In this document: positions 44,326 through 56,284 of the stretch, in pieces | How positions within the stretch are numbered: the stretch's first letter is position 1 | Layout of the letters: each line of letters starts with the position of its first letter | Source of the DNA: Dipteris shenzhenensis | Lineage: Eukaryota; Polypodiophyta; Polypodiopsida; Gleicheniales | Assembly (NCBI GenBank): GCA_047967505.1 | Contig: CM106540.1 | Direction: 5' to 3' (one strand) | DNA length: 64,000 nt | The notes under the pieces: model-generated | Told to the model about the DNA's origin: nothing | What the model saw: only the letters and a program-made list of their open reading frames with translations | Databases searched by the model: none | Translations under genes and position numbers: made by a program

Positions 44326-45961
44326 TACAGCACATCACTATGCTTATATGGTCAAGGTTCTAGAGGAGCCAGAGCCCACATGTTTTGAGGATGCAGCAGG
44401 GCATAAAAATTGGGAAGCAGCTATGGATGAAGAGATGGCTGCCTTGGATGCAAACCACACTTGGGATTTGATGCCTTTGCCTCATGATAAGAAGGCTATT
44501 GGCTGCAAGTGGGTTTACAAAGTAAAGCACAATGCTGATGGGTCTGTTAGCAGGTACAAGGCAAGATTGGTTGCCAAAGGTTTTGCGCAGACATATGGAA
44601 TTGACTATGAGGAAACTTTCAGCCCAGTTGCAAGGATGGCAACCGTGAGAGCAGTAATTGCTATGGCTGCTGCAAAGGGATGGTCTTTGCATCAGATGGA
44701 TGTGAAAAATGCCTTCTTGCATGGTGATTTGCAGGAAGAGGTTTATATGATGCAGCCAGAAGGTTATGAGGATAACTCACACCCCGATTTTGTATGCAGG
44801 TTGCGCAAAGCCTTGTATGGCTTAAAACAGGCGCCGAGGGCATGGTTAGACAAGATAGGGCAATATCTTGTCACTATTGGATTTCAGATTTCCAATTCAG
44901 ATTTTTCACTTTATGTGAAAAGGACAAACAGAGGGATTGTGCTTATAGTCATCTATGTTGATGACTTGATTATTACAGGTGATAGTGATGCAGACATTAA
45001 TGAAGTGAAGCTGCTGTTGAAGCAGAAATTTGAGATGAAGGATTTGGGAGAGCTGCGTTACTTCTTGGGCATTGAGGTTATTAGATCCCCGAGTGGGATA
45101 TGGCTGTTGCAAAGGCAATACGATTTGGACATGCTGTCCAAATATGGGATGACAGGCTGTAAGCCTATCTCTGTTCCATTGGAGTAGAATGTGAAGCTCA
45201 ATGTAGAGTCAGGTGAGCTTCTTGAAGATATTACTATGTACAGGCGCATAGTAGGTAGCTTGATTTACATGACTATAACCAGACCAGATTTGAGCTATGC
45301 TGTGGGGCTGGTGAGTCAGTTTATGCAGGCACCGAGGAAGCCACATTTGGATGCGGCTAGGCGCATACTGCGGTATGTGAAGTCCACATTGCATTATGGA
45401 CTGTTTTATGAAGCTGGGTGTGCATTACAGGTACATGGATACACAGATGCTGACTGGGCTGGTAGTGTCTCAGCAGACAGGAGATCTACTAGTGGTTTTA
45501 TGTTTTCCCTTGGGAGTGGTGCCATCAGTTGGAGCAGCAAGAAGCAGCCAACAGTTGTATTGTCGAGCACAGAGGCTGAGTACAGGGGTGCAGCAATGGC
45601 TGCATGTGAGGTAGCTTGGTTACGGAAGCTACTTGGAGATATGGGACAGTCAGTTCATGCAACAGTTGTCATTCATTGTGACAACATTAGCAGCATCATG
45701 CTTGCTAATAACCCAGTTTATCATGCTAGAACGAAGCACATTGAGGTGCATTATCACTTTGTGAGAGAGAAGGTTCTAGCTGGTGAGATTGATCTTGTCT
45801 ATGTCAGCACTGAGGAGCAGGTGGCTGATATTTTTACGAAGGCATTGGGTACCGAGAAGCTTCGCAGATTTAGGAGCTTGCTTGGTGTACGTGAGATGGA
45901 TTTGAGCTTGAGGGGGAGTGTTGAGATATCAAGCTCTACCCCCGATATATCTCCTGGATGA
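44326..45961 (+). pseudogene. Copia-A RT and RNase H, one stop codon
   Basis: After the Copia-B insertion, Copia-A continues with YTAHHYAYMVKVLEEPEPTC. RT contains AIGCKWVYKVK, HQMDVKNAFLHGDLQEE and an intact YVDDLIITG. A TAG at 45187-45189 replaces a Gln codon of Copia-B (VPLQQNVK), a C-to-T change next to a second substitution. RNase H then runs 45191-45961 (YTDADWAG, SSTEAEY, HCDNISSIMLANN, VADIFTKALG) into the LTR, with the same end as Copia-B. So Copia-A was nearly intact before Copia-B and the inversion broke it. Confidence 0.94.
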
Positions 45962-46216
45962 CTATCATTTATGTCATCGCCTATGTTAGTTGTACTCGTG
46001 GTGTAGTTAGACTACCACGTATGTTTTTGGTTTGGGTTCACATATGAACCACGTATTCTAGGTTTCGACATATAGGGTATTTCCCTCTTCTATTGTATGG
46101 TTGTTGTGTGCAAAAGTGAAGAAAGGCTTCACCCTCCAACCTTGTGTCCTCTCTCTTTTGTATGTTGTGAAGAAAGCTGAACTTGAGTCTCCTATCTCTC
46201 TCCCTCTTTCTTTACA
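45919..46216 (+). repeat. 3' LTR of Copia-A
   Basis: 298 bp, apparently identical to the inverted 36150-36447. It is followed by GTAAT (46217-46221), the partner of ATTAC at 36448-36452. Confidence 0.95.
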
Positions 46217-46351
46217 GTAATGGTTGACTCATGCACCTCAAAAGCCACATTTTTTATCCAGAACACTTCGTTGATAGGGACAGGTAACTTTGGTGGTCCA
46301 AATAGATCTCGTTTTGGTATGTACCTACTCAAGCTTGATTTGAACGTATAT
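46217..46351 (-). CDS. Exon 4 of the host gene: start of a SET domain, cut by Copia-A
   Basis: The minus strand reads YTFKSSLSRYIPKRDLFG, then PINEVFWIKN and FEVHESTITG, where the Copia-A target duplication begins. FEVHEST.TGAGLGLF is the classic start of a SET domain, and the remainder is at 36448-36849. The left limit depends on the acceptor. Using GATGTAGATAG as acceptor with an AATGC|GTATTT donor at 46456 keeps the frame. The alternative GATGTAG acceptor pairs with a phase-1 donor AAAG|GTCGCT in exon 3. Exon 3 otherwise ends in a stop at 46443, so SET could also be a separate transcript. Which splice is used cannot be told from sequence alone. Confidence 0.7.
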
Positions 46352-46442
46352 CTATCTACATCACAAAAGACAAATTCAATTAGCTACAACAACAGTTATA
46401 TATATTGAGATAAAATCAAAAAACACTTTGACATATGTACCT

Positions 46443-47701
46443 TCATGAAAAATACGCATTTTGTAGTCGGGTTATGTAGCCCTTAGCAATGTATTTCTTG
46501 ATATAGCGACCTTTGTACCCTAGGTCTATAGCCAATTGAGAAACTTGCATAGCATTCATGCTAGAGAGTTGCGGAGCATTCCTTAAAAGTCTTATTTGGG
46601 ATGCATTGAGTTTAGGCACCTGGCCATCACCACCATGGGTTGCCCTACCACCTATATCCCTCTCTCTTAGTTGATCTGCAAGAGGAAGATTTCTTGTTTT
46701 ATATTCCATTCTTGACCATGCATGATTTTCCTCCCTCCATTCATCAATTACTTTCTGGACAAGGTTGAAATCCTTATGCCCCTCCATCACAGGTAATTGT
46801 CCATACCGATTTGTCTCAATCATGCTGCGCACATCTCTAGTCTCATCAAGTTGTAGTAAGTACGGCATCAACTCTCTCAGTAGAATATTATCATCCTTGT
46901 CTTGTACATCAAACGTTGAAGGAAATATGCAATTTGATGGAGGGCTAATGCAAGCCTTGTATGGGGAGTCATCAACAAGAATTGTCCTTCTAGCATCACA
47001 TCCAAATGCCTTTGAGATTTTTGCTAAGGGTTTGAACATTGCCTCAACACCAACCTTGTCAGGCCTATTTATCCTTGTCTTACTGTAAGTGTAGCATCCT
47101 TGCTGAGACCATATAACAAAGAAAGGGAGGCTCTCATTTGCATAATTTTGCAGCTTTCCTACCATATCAAGTACGTTATGCTCCATCGCAGTTGACCAGA
47201 TACCTACATTAAATCTTTGTAGCAAGATTTTAAGAAATTCTATGCACCCAGGACGAACAACCATATAACTATTTTTGCCATGCATAATAGACGGATGTAT
47301 TGGAGACTTGAATAGGCAGCGACTTAATAACAGGCCATTCAAGTCTAATATGATTGTTAATCGTGGCATATGCAAAGAAATTGTATGTGGATATAGATCC
47401 AAATTCTCCTTGAAGTTGCTGGCTTCTGACTCATCCAAATTGTCAGGTGCTATGATTTCATGCATGTTTGCAACAACAATAAGATTATCTAGTTTTGTCC
47501 CCAATGTTGAGATAGTACGTTCATCCATGTTCTCTTCTAAGAGTATAGGATTCGTGATATTCCTTGCAATTTTCTCCATTTTTGGGGTTATGTTTTCTTC
47601 TATACCTCCTGCATCCATCGCGTAATTGATAGTCCCCATAACTGGTGGTATGTTGTCCTCTACATTTGATGTCTCCACATCCTTCCATGCATCATTGGTC
47701 C
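46443..47701 (-). CDS. Exon 3 of the host gene: FCP1/NIF-type HAD phosphatase domain
   Basis: The acceptor TTCCATAG|GG at 47701 joins exon 2 as G|GG, giving EQ-G-TNDAWKDVETSNVEDN. An acidic linker of about 110 residues comes first. The FCP1 homology domain follows: motif I LTIILDLNGLLLSR, motif II FNVGIWSTAMEHNV, and motif III TILVDDSPYKACISPPSNCI with the conserved double Asp. The second Asp of the usual DxDxT is Asn, as in a known plant NIF-like subgroup (DLNGLL), so catalysis is doubtful. The C-terminal part (QIRLLRNAPQLSSMNAMQ...) is unknown. FCP1/SCP relatives dephosphorylate the RNA polymerase II CTD, and the role here is unknown. The frame ends with TGA at 46443-46445 if not spliced on to exon 4. 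Confidence 0.85.
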
Positions 47702-48506
47702 CTATGGAAGTTGAGGAATATAGAAATATTTTGATTCTTTAGAGTGTATTCAACAATGTCGAAGCACAAAAGCATATGAAACTAATAAATAACAATAAAG
47801 TATGAACATTATCCATCGTCGTTCACTGATTCCATTGTATTTTTGGGGAATGGCAAAAGTGCCAATCTCTCTAAAGGTCAATTGAGAATGCAAATAGTGC
47901 AACCTTTCTCTCTGAACTCATAGAGAGAATGGCAATAGTGCCATTCTTCTCTTGGGGTGGTGCTAGTGCCATTTTACATATAAGGTTATGGAGAATGCCA
48001 CTAGTGCCTTTCTCTATACCCTCATTGGGAGGAGAGAATACTACTAGTGCCTCCCCCATGTCCCAAAAGAAATGTACAATGCATGATCTGAAAGCATAGA
48101 TACTGTATTACTTTGGTCCAATAGATTTGTAGAAAGCACCCAAATCAAAACTTTGGTAGCATAGTTAATATTATACAATTTTTAATCTCTGCAATGCTTT
48201 CAACTAACATAGATTCAAGAAAGGAACATAACAGTATTACCATTTCTACATAACCACAAAGAGAGAATGGCACTAGTGCCATTCTCCATATGAGGTCGCA
48301 TAAAATGTTAATAGTACCTCTTACGTATAACCCGACATAGGGAGAATGACACTAGTACCATTCCCCATGTCATTATGTCACACAATTTTATCATACCTAA
48401 TGTTTAATATCTTTAATATGATGAGAGTATGTGCAATCGAGAAAATCCATAAAAGTCATATTATTTTGAAACTAAATACACAAGGCATAAATGAGTAGCT
48501 AAAGAC
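47702..48506 (-). repeat. Intron 2 of the host gene, with palindrome variants
   Basis: Donor AAG|GTCTTT at 48506 and acceptor CCATAG at 47702. Inside, GAGAATGGCACTAGTGCC-type palindromes recur: 48263-48286 with its symmetric arm, 47920-47950, 47960-48010, 48020-48055 and 48335-48375, in variants that keep GGCACTAGTGCC or AATAGTGCCATTCT. Confidence 0.85.
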
Positions 48507-49911
48507 CTTGCTCCAAATCTTCCAATGTAATCTTTGGGATAGCTTCAAGATCTGCTTTAGTTAAAGGTTGCAAGTCTTCAATGTGATGCTCACCCTCTTT
48601 AATTCCTTCATCGATAGGTGAATCAGCTCTATGTGTCTCAAGAGGCCTCTCAATGCTAGACCAAATCTTAATATGGGGATTATTTGATGCATGTGCCACA
48701 CACATAGCCTCGACCTCTGTCGCCTGTTGGGATGTCTTCACCAGCGAGATCACTTTTCTTTTGCTTGACAATGCTTGTAATGCCACACATCCATTAGTAA
48801 AGACGTTAACAACAACTTCATGTTCCCTACTACAATAGCACCTGATGCACTCCTTGATGATGCCATGCTTCACAACCGCCTCTTTTCCATACTCATTGCC
48901 CTCATTAGAATAAAGAATATTGTCCTCAATTATTGTGTATGGCCTTGTGATTTCTAACATGTGCTCAAATCCATCAAACCCATCATGTGAGCTGACAAAT
49001 GACAAAAAACAGAAGGTCTCAGACAAACCCTTTTGTGCACTATCCGATTCATGGATAACACCCACAAACCTTCTATGCCAAAATCGAGCCTCTATCATTG
49101 CTTCCTTGAGATTTACCATCTCTGTCATTGTCATAAATGATAGCAATACATACTGTGACGGAGTGGCAACGATCTCCATCAAGCCACAGAGAAACTTCTT
49201 GAAGGCAGCCTTATCCCAACACATGCCTTTGGCAGATCCCTCTGAGGTGTCAAGCACACACAAGCTGATTGGAAGTTGTCCCTTGGAGTGACGTGTTAGA
49301 AAGCTCTCCCCCTCCATCTCCATGTTGACTTGAATAATTGTCCAAGGAAAACAAGATTGCGATGTAGACTTGTTACCCTCTATTGAACTAATCACCCAAT
49401 CAACATAGATTGACGCGGCTTTTGGGAAATTAGGTGTGGACTTGCCAACTTGCAGCTTCTCTTTGACCCATGACTCACATGAACCCTTGAAGCTCTGATA
49501 AACAATTGAATCAATTTTGAAGTAAGTTGCAAGGGCATCCCATGTTTGATGTTGGGGCGAAGGGTGACGTGAGTTGAACTCCTTGATGAGCGCTTCTTTC
49601 AGGGCTCTATCATGCTTAATCTCCATTGCCCATTGAGACATTTCAATGGAGTCCTTGTCTTTGCTTGACTTGACCAAGACTATTTCTTTAGACTCAATCT
49701 CTGCTTGAAGTGCACGTACATCTTCGTCTTTCAATCCTAGCAGACACCTCATATATGTTATTGTGGGATTTTGACCCTCAAGATCACCCTGCTTCACCAA
49801 TGTCAAAATCCTAATCCATTGTTCATAGATGTCATCATCATATGTGACCATGTGTGTGTCCTTGGTAGCAAAGTTTGCGCCCATCGATACGCTTGCAACT
49901 CCTACAAAATT
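48507..49911 (-). CDS. Exon 2 of the host gene: possible amino-DNA-methyltransferase-like domain
   Basis: The exon is 1405 nt (468 codons plus one base). The acceptor TTTTTATACAG|AATTTT at 49911 gives NFVGVASVSMGANFATKD in phase 0. The middle has PISLCVLDTSEGSAKGMCWD, in the position of the DPPY motif IV. Then come YVLLSFMTMTEM and, near the C-terminus, KHGIIKECIRCYC and EVVVNVFTNGCVALQALSSKR, which fits the KP...DPFxGSGTTxxAA..xGR motif X/I region. The order IV before I is that of beta-class N4/N6 amino-methyltransferases. Both motifs lack key residues (DTSE for DPPY, NVFTNGC for DPFxGSG), so activity is unlikely unless substrates differ. The assignment rests on pattern only and could be wrong. 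It ends in an acidic tail before the FCP1 exon. Confidence 0.6.
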
Positions 49912-50148
49912 CTGTATAAAAAAATCAAAATCATCTTAGACATTCTTCTAATCCAAATCATGTAATAGAGATAATAATGACACTAGTGCGATTCTCCCAT
50001 TACCATGTCAAAAGCATGACTTGGTAACTAGAAGAATGGCACTAGTGCCATTCTCACATCAGGGAATTGACACTACTATCATTTCTTTTACAAAGCCATA
50101 AACATTCTTGAAATAAAAAATGCATACAAAACAAAGTTTATTACTTAC
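49912..50148 (-). repeat. Intron 1 of the host gene, with palindrome variants
   Basis: Donor GAT|GTAAGT at 50148 and acceptor ATACAG at 49912. AGAATGGCACTAGTGCCATTCT at 50032-50053 is a perfect palindrome core. A degenerate copy lies at 49977-49998 (GACACTAGTGCGATTCTCCC), and AATTGACACTACTATCATTTCTTT at 50066-50089 is a weaker one. Confidence 0.85.
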
Positions 50149-51510
50149 ATCCCAACTTTGTCGATCTTTATGCCCTTTGACAAGGCCTTGGGCTGGTTTC
50201 TTTGGTCGTCCGAATGCAATCCACTGTGCCCTTAGGTGTTGTAAGATATCGATATATGGTTGATTTTTCAAAACGGTCTGTGCCTCCATGTTGGCCATTG
50301 ATGATATCTTACAACTTGCTTCAACTGGTGCATTGACAACAATTCTCGCCTTCCTCCGTGTATAGAAACCTTTTCGTTGATTGAAGGCTTCTCCATGTGC
50401 TTTAGTTATAAATATCCTTGCGGCATAAATTGAATGCTGCCCTGCGAGAATCCAATAATTATACTCCTTTAACTTTTCCACCTTTATCTCTTCCTTGCAC
50501 ATCGGAGTATTTGTGCCTATGTGGTAAGGCATAAGATATGCACATGTTGCAGGAGGTCGTGCATTCATTGCAAAACTCTTGACCAAGTCACTGACATAGT
50601 TGAGGGTCAATGTCCTATACACATATTGGCTTGGTGCTCTAAAGCAATTCATCACTGGGATCAACACCTCAAACTCCAAACCAAATGGGAAGTACTCTAC
50701 GTACTCCATCAAGCCTGTCATACTTGTGTCCTTCCTTTCCAATTTCTTTTGTAGTGCCTTAAAGTCAACATCTCGCTGGATTTTCTTATACAAGATGATA
50801 GTTGCTTCAGATGATTTCTCACCATGTCCTATTATATGTGTCTCACCACTCCCCGTTGCATCACCTCCACTTCCAATTCCATCAGTGACTATTCCCGTAC
50901 CTCCCTGTTTTCCTCCTAAAGTTGTCTCTTTGTCTTTAGCATCCAGTTTATCCCCAATGCTTGTTTTTCCATCTGACCTTATTTCCTTCTCACCTGTTGT
51001 TTCCTCCTCACCGGTCTCTCTAGCCTTCTCTTTCAATGTGTTCTGAGACACTTGAGAGCTTGATCCAACAACATCACTTTTCTTGGTTCTTTTCGAAACT
51101 TTTCTACTCTTTTTTATATCTTGCTTTATCCCTTTTGTTACCAAATCAAAGCTTTCTAATATCTGTTGGTTGGTATAATTTTCTGGCTCATTAATCCAAC
51201 CCCTAGATATCATCGTGTCCTCCCTAGTAGCATTCATCCTCGCATGATCAAAACAAGCAGGATCCAATTGATACACATTGCCTCCCAATGTATGAATTTG
51301 GAGACAAGGAACGTTGTCTTTCTCGGTATCCTCCATCTCTTGAACTTGTCCAACATCTTCAAAAGTTTTTCCTTGGATGTTCACAAAACAATGCACTTTA
51401 TGAAGTTTTTGGAGTTCGTTATTGTATATATCCAAAAACCATCCTCTTCCAGAACTAACTCCATCATAAACTGACACCTCTTGAACCTTTCGTTTTCCCT
51501 TGCTAGCCAT
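50149..51510 (-). CDS. Exon 1 of the host gene: ParB/sulfiredoxin-like domain
   Basis: The start ATG at 51508-51510 (MASKGKRKVQEVSV) is preceded by an acceptor-like TTTGTTAACAG, so a 5' UTR intron is possible. The exon is 1362 nt (454 codons). It ends at a strong GAT|GTAAGT donor, and the codons read after that to 50059 are intron. Residues 1-130 are unknown. Residues 135-240 are a low-complexity Lys/Glu/Gly linker. Residues about 270-400 match the ParB/Srx pattern: APSQYVYRTLTLNYVSDLVKSF, then ATCAYLMP and YWILAGQHSIYAARI, in the position of the (D/G)GQHR-type signature of ParB-like folds, with Ser for Arg. ParB relatives bind DNA and use CTP, or act as nucleases. No function can be assigned here. 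Mosaic repeats begin about 180 bp upstream. Confidence 0.72.
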
Positions 51511-51693
51511 TCTTGCAATGTTCTGTTAACAAAAGAACCAAGGACACAATGAAATGTATAATAGAAAATCATAACTGTAGTAGGAAATATTACAACCACA
51601 ATGCAACTTCTATTAACAAAATAACCAAGGCGAAGCAACTTATATATGCATTATGAAAAACTATACCAACACAGCAAGCAAATATACACAATA
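51511..51693 (-). promoter_or_regulatory. Short 5' region of the host gene
   Basis: Only about 180 bp separate the start codon from the mosaic repeat. TTAACAAAA(G/T)AACCAAGG occurs twice (51525-51545 and 51613-51631). No clear TATA box was identified, so promoter and 5' UTR may reach into the repeat. Confidence 0.4.
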
Positions 51694-53989
51694 TCAATCT
51701 CCACATAGATTGACACAATTCCATATGATCTCTACATAGCGGAGACAGTGAACACTACATAGAAGAATGCACATGTGATTTTAGCATTCCTTGTGCATGT
51801 TTTCAGGTCATGGTATGAGATTGGCACCACTGCCATTCTCCACTGGTGGCATTCTCCACAGAGATTGACACAGGCTTATCAATGCCATTTCTTAAGGCCT
51901 AATAAGAGATTGGCACCACTGCCATTCTCCACTTGTACAGATGTTTACCCTACTATTCTAGGAGGGGTATTCCAATGATCATAGGAGAGTGGTGTCTGAT
52001 TCTGATCCACAAGTGAGCGGAGACAGTGATCACTACATAGAAGAATGCACATGTGAGTTTAGGCTTCTCAATGCCATTTCTTAGGGCCAGCATGAGTTTG
52101 GCATCACTGCCATTCTCCGCTAGTGAATATCTAGCCAAACTAAACCTATAGATTGACATTCCACTAATTTTATTGGCCGGAGTAGGATAATGGCAAAAGT
52201 GCCAATGCACATGTGAGTTTAGGATTCCTTGTGCATGTTTTCAGGTCATGGTATGAGATTGGCACCACTGCCGTTCTCCACTGGTGGCATTCTCCACAGA
52301 GATTGACACAATTCTATATGATCTCTACACAGCAGAGACAGTGATCACTACATAGAAGAATGCACATTACCACTAGCAAAGAATGGCAGTGGGATAATGG
52401 CAAAAGTGCCAATGCACATGTGAGTTTAGGATTCCTTGTGCCAATGCACATGTGACTTTAGGCTTCCCAATGCCATTTCTTAGGGCCTAATAAGAGATTG
52501 GCACCACTGCCATTCTCCACTTGTACAAATGTTTACCCTACTATTCTAAGTTTAGGCATCACAATGCCATTGTCTAGGGCCCAATAAGAGATTGGCACCA
52601 CTGCCATTCTCCGCTTGTACAAATGTTTACCCTAATATTCTGAGAGGGGTATTCCAAGGATCATAGGATAATGGTGCCCGATTCCAATCCACATGTGAGT
52701 TTGAGGATCTCTGTGTCATTATGTAGTTATCTGCATGAGATTGGCATCACTTCCATTCTCCACTGGTGGCAGTCTATATAAACTAAACTTGTATATTGAC
52801 ATTCCACAAATTTTATTGGTTGTAGTAGTATAATTGCAAAAGTGCCAATGCACATGTGAGTTTAGGATTCCTTGTGCCATTTTTAAGGTCTTGGTATGCT
52901 ACCATTCTCCACTGGTGGCATTCTCCATAGAGATTGACACAATTCCATATGATATCTATACAGCGGAGACAGTGATCACTACATAGAAGAATGCACATGT
53001 TAGTTTGATGGTCTCAGTGTCATTATGTATTTGCTAGCATGAGATTGGCATCACTGCCATTCTCCACTAGTGGTAATCTAGACAAACTAAACCTGTAGGT
53101 TGACATTCCACTATATTTATTGGCTGTTGTAGGATTATTTATTGGCTGTAGTGTGAGTTTGATGATCTCAGTGTCATCATGTAGTTGCAAGCATGAGATT
53201 GGCACCACTGCCATTCTCCGCTAGTAGTAGTCTAGACAGACTCCACTTGTAGAAGAATGCACATGTGAGTCTGATGATCTCAGAGATTGACACAATTCCA
53301 TATGAACTCTACACAGCGGAGACAGTGATCACTATATAGAAGAATGCACATGTGAGATTGGCACCACTGCCATTCTCCACTAGTAGTAGTCTAGACAGAC
53401 TCCACTTGTAGAAGAATCCACATGTGAGTCTGATGATCTCAGAGATTGACACAATTCCATATGGTCTCTACATAGCGGAGACAGTCATCACTACATAGAA
53501 GAATGCACATGTGAGTTTAGGATTCCTTGTGCATGTTTTCAGGTCATGGTATGAGATTGGCAACACTGTCATTCTGCACTGGTGGCATTCTCCACAGAGA
53601 TTGACACAATTCCATATGATATCTGCACAGCGGAGACAAAAATCACTACATAGAAGAATGCACATCTGAGTTTAGGCTTCTCAATGCCATTTCTTAGGGC
53701 CTAACAAGAGATTGGCACCACTGCCATTCTCCACTTGTACAAATGTCTACCCTACTATTCTAGGAGGGGTATTCCAGTGATCATAGGAGAGTGGTGTCCT
53801 ATTCCATTCCACATGTGAGTTTGATGAACTCAGAGATTAACACAATTCCATATGATCTCTACACAGCGGAGACAGTGATCACTCCATAGAAGAATGCACA
53901 TGTGAGTATAGGATTCCTTGTGCATGTTTGCAGGTCATGGTATGAGATTGGCACCACTGCCATTCTCTACTGGTGGCATTCTCCACAGA

Positions 53990-56284
53990 CATTGACACAA
54001 TTCCATATGATCTCTACACAGCGGAGATAGTGATCACTACATAGAAGAATGCACATGTGAGTTTAGGCTTCTCAATGCCATTTCTTAGGGCCTAACAGGA
54101 GATTGGCACCACTGCCATTCTCCACTTGTACAAATGTCTACCCTACTATTCTAGGAGGGGCATTCCAGTGATCATAGGAGAGTGGTGTCTGATTCCAATC
54201 CACATGTGAGTTTGATGAACTCAGAGATTGACATAATTCCATATGATCTCTACACAGCGGAGACAGTGATCACTCCATAGAAGAATGCACATGTGAGTAT
54301 AGGATTCCTTGTGCATGTTTGCAGGTCATGGCATGAGATTGGCACCACTGCCATTCTCCACTGGTGGCATTCTCCACAGACATTGACACAATTCCATATG
54401 ATCTCTGCACAGCAGAGACAGTGATCACTACATAGAAGAATGCACATGTGAGTTTAGGGTTCTCAATGCCATTTATTAGGGCCTAACAAGAGATTGGCAC
54501 CACTGCCATTCTCCACTCGTACAAATGTCTACCCTACTATTCTAGGAGGGGCATTCCATTGATCATAGGAGAGTGGTGTCCTATTCCATTCCACATGTGA
54601 GTGATGATGATCTCAGAGATTGACACAATTCCATTTGATCTCTAAACAGCGGAGACAATGATCACTCCATAGAAGAATGCACATGTGAGTTTAGGATTCC
54701 TTGTGCATGTTTTCAGGTCATGGTATGAGATTGGCACCACTGCCATTCTCCACTGGTGGCATTCCCCACAGAGATTGGCACAATTCCATATGATCTCTGC
54801 ACATGTGAGTTTAGGCTTCTCAATGCCATTTCTTCGGGCCTAATAAGAGACTGGCACCACTGCCATTCTCCACTTGTACAAATGTTTAGCCTACTATTCT
54901 AGGAGGGGTATTCCAATGATCATAGGAGAGTGGTGTCCTATTCCATTCCACATGTGAGTTTGATGATCTCAGTGTCATCATGTAGTTGCAAGCATGAGAT
55001 TGGCTCCACTGCCATTCTCCGCTAGTAGTAGTCTAGACAGACTGAACCTATAGATTGACATTCCACTAATTTTATTGGCTGCAGTAGGATAATGGCAAAA
55101 GTGCCAATGCAGATGTGAGTTTAGGATTCCTTGTGCATGTTTTCAGGTCATGGTATGAGATTGGCACCACTTTCATTCTCAACTGGTGGCATTCTCCAAA
55201 GAGATTGACACAATTCCATATGATCTCTACACAGCGGAGACAGTGATGACTACATAGAAGGATGCACATGTGATTTTAGGCTTCTCAATGCCATTTCTTA
55301 GGCCCTAATAAGAGATTGGCACCACTGCCATTCTCCACTTGCACAAATGTTTTCCCTACTATTCTAGGAGGGGTATTCCAATCATCATAGGAGAGTGGTG
55401 TCCGATTCCAACCCACATGTGAGTCTGATGATCTCAGTGTCATTATGTAGGTGCCACCATGAGTTTGGCATCACTGCCATTTTCCACTAGTGGTTGTCTA
55501 GACAAACCTAACCTATAGATTGACATTCCACCACAAAGAAGAATGCACATTACCACTAGCGGAGAATGGCAGTAGGATAATGGCAAAAGTGCCAATGCAC
55601 ATGTGAGATTGGCACCACTGCCATTCTCCACTGGTGGCATTATCCACATAGATTGACACAATTCCATGTGATCTCTGCACATGTGAATTTAGGCTTCTCA
55701 ATGCCATTTCTTAGGGCCTAATAAGAGACTGGCACCACTGCCATTCTCCACTTGTACAAATGTTTACCCTACTATTCTAGGAGGGGTATTCCAGTGATCA
55801 TAGGAGAGTGGTGTCCTATTCCATTCCACATGTGAGTTTGATGATCTCAGTGTCAGTGTGTAGTTGCAAGCATGAGATTGGCATCACTGCCATTCTCCAA
55901 TAGTGGTAATCTAGACAAACTAAACATATAGATTGACATTCCACTACATTGAAGGATGCACATTACCACTAGCGGAGAATGGCAGTAGGATAATGGCAAA
56001 AGTGCCAATGCACATGTGAGTTTAGGATTCCTTGTGCATGTTTTCAGGTCATGGTATGAGATTGGCACCAGTGCCATTCTCCACTGGTGGCATTCTCCAC
56101 AGAGATTGGCACAAATCCATATGATCTCTGCACAGTGGAGAGAGTGATCACTACATAGAAGGATGCACATTACCACTAGCGGAGAATGGCAGTAGGATAA
56201 TGGCAAAAGTGCCAATGCACATGTGAGTTTAGGATTCCTTGTGCATGTTTTCAGGTCATGGTATGAGATTGGCACCACTGCCAT
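53990..56284. repeat. Large duplicated segment in the mosaic block, copy 1
   Basis: It corresponds to about 58100-60733. The offset is 4111 bp over the first 1.3 kb and 4289 bp further on, because copy 2 has about 180 bp extra near 59500-59600. Confidence 0.85.

Noticed and set aside
46443-51510. Bacterial contamination or plasmid origin because of the ParB- and methyltransferase-like parts
   Set aside because: The exons have plant splice sites, introns with the local palindrome, a plant-type FCP1 domain, and a plant copia inserted in the gene.
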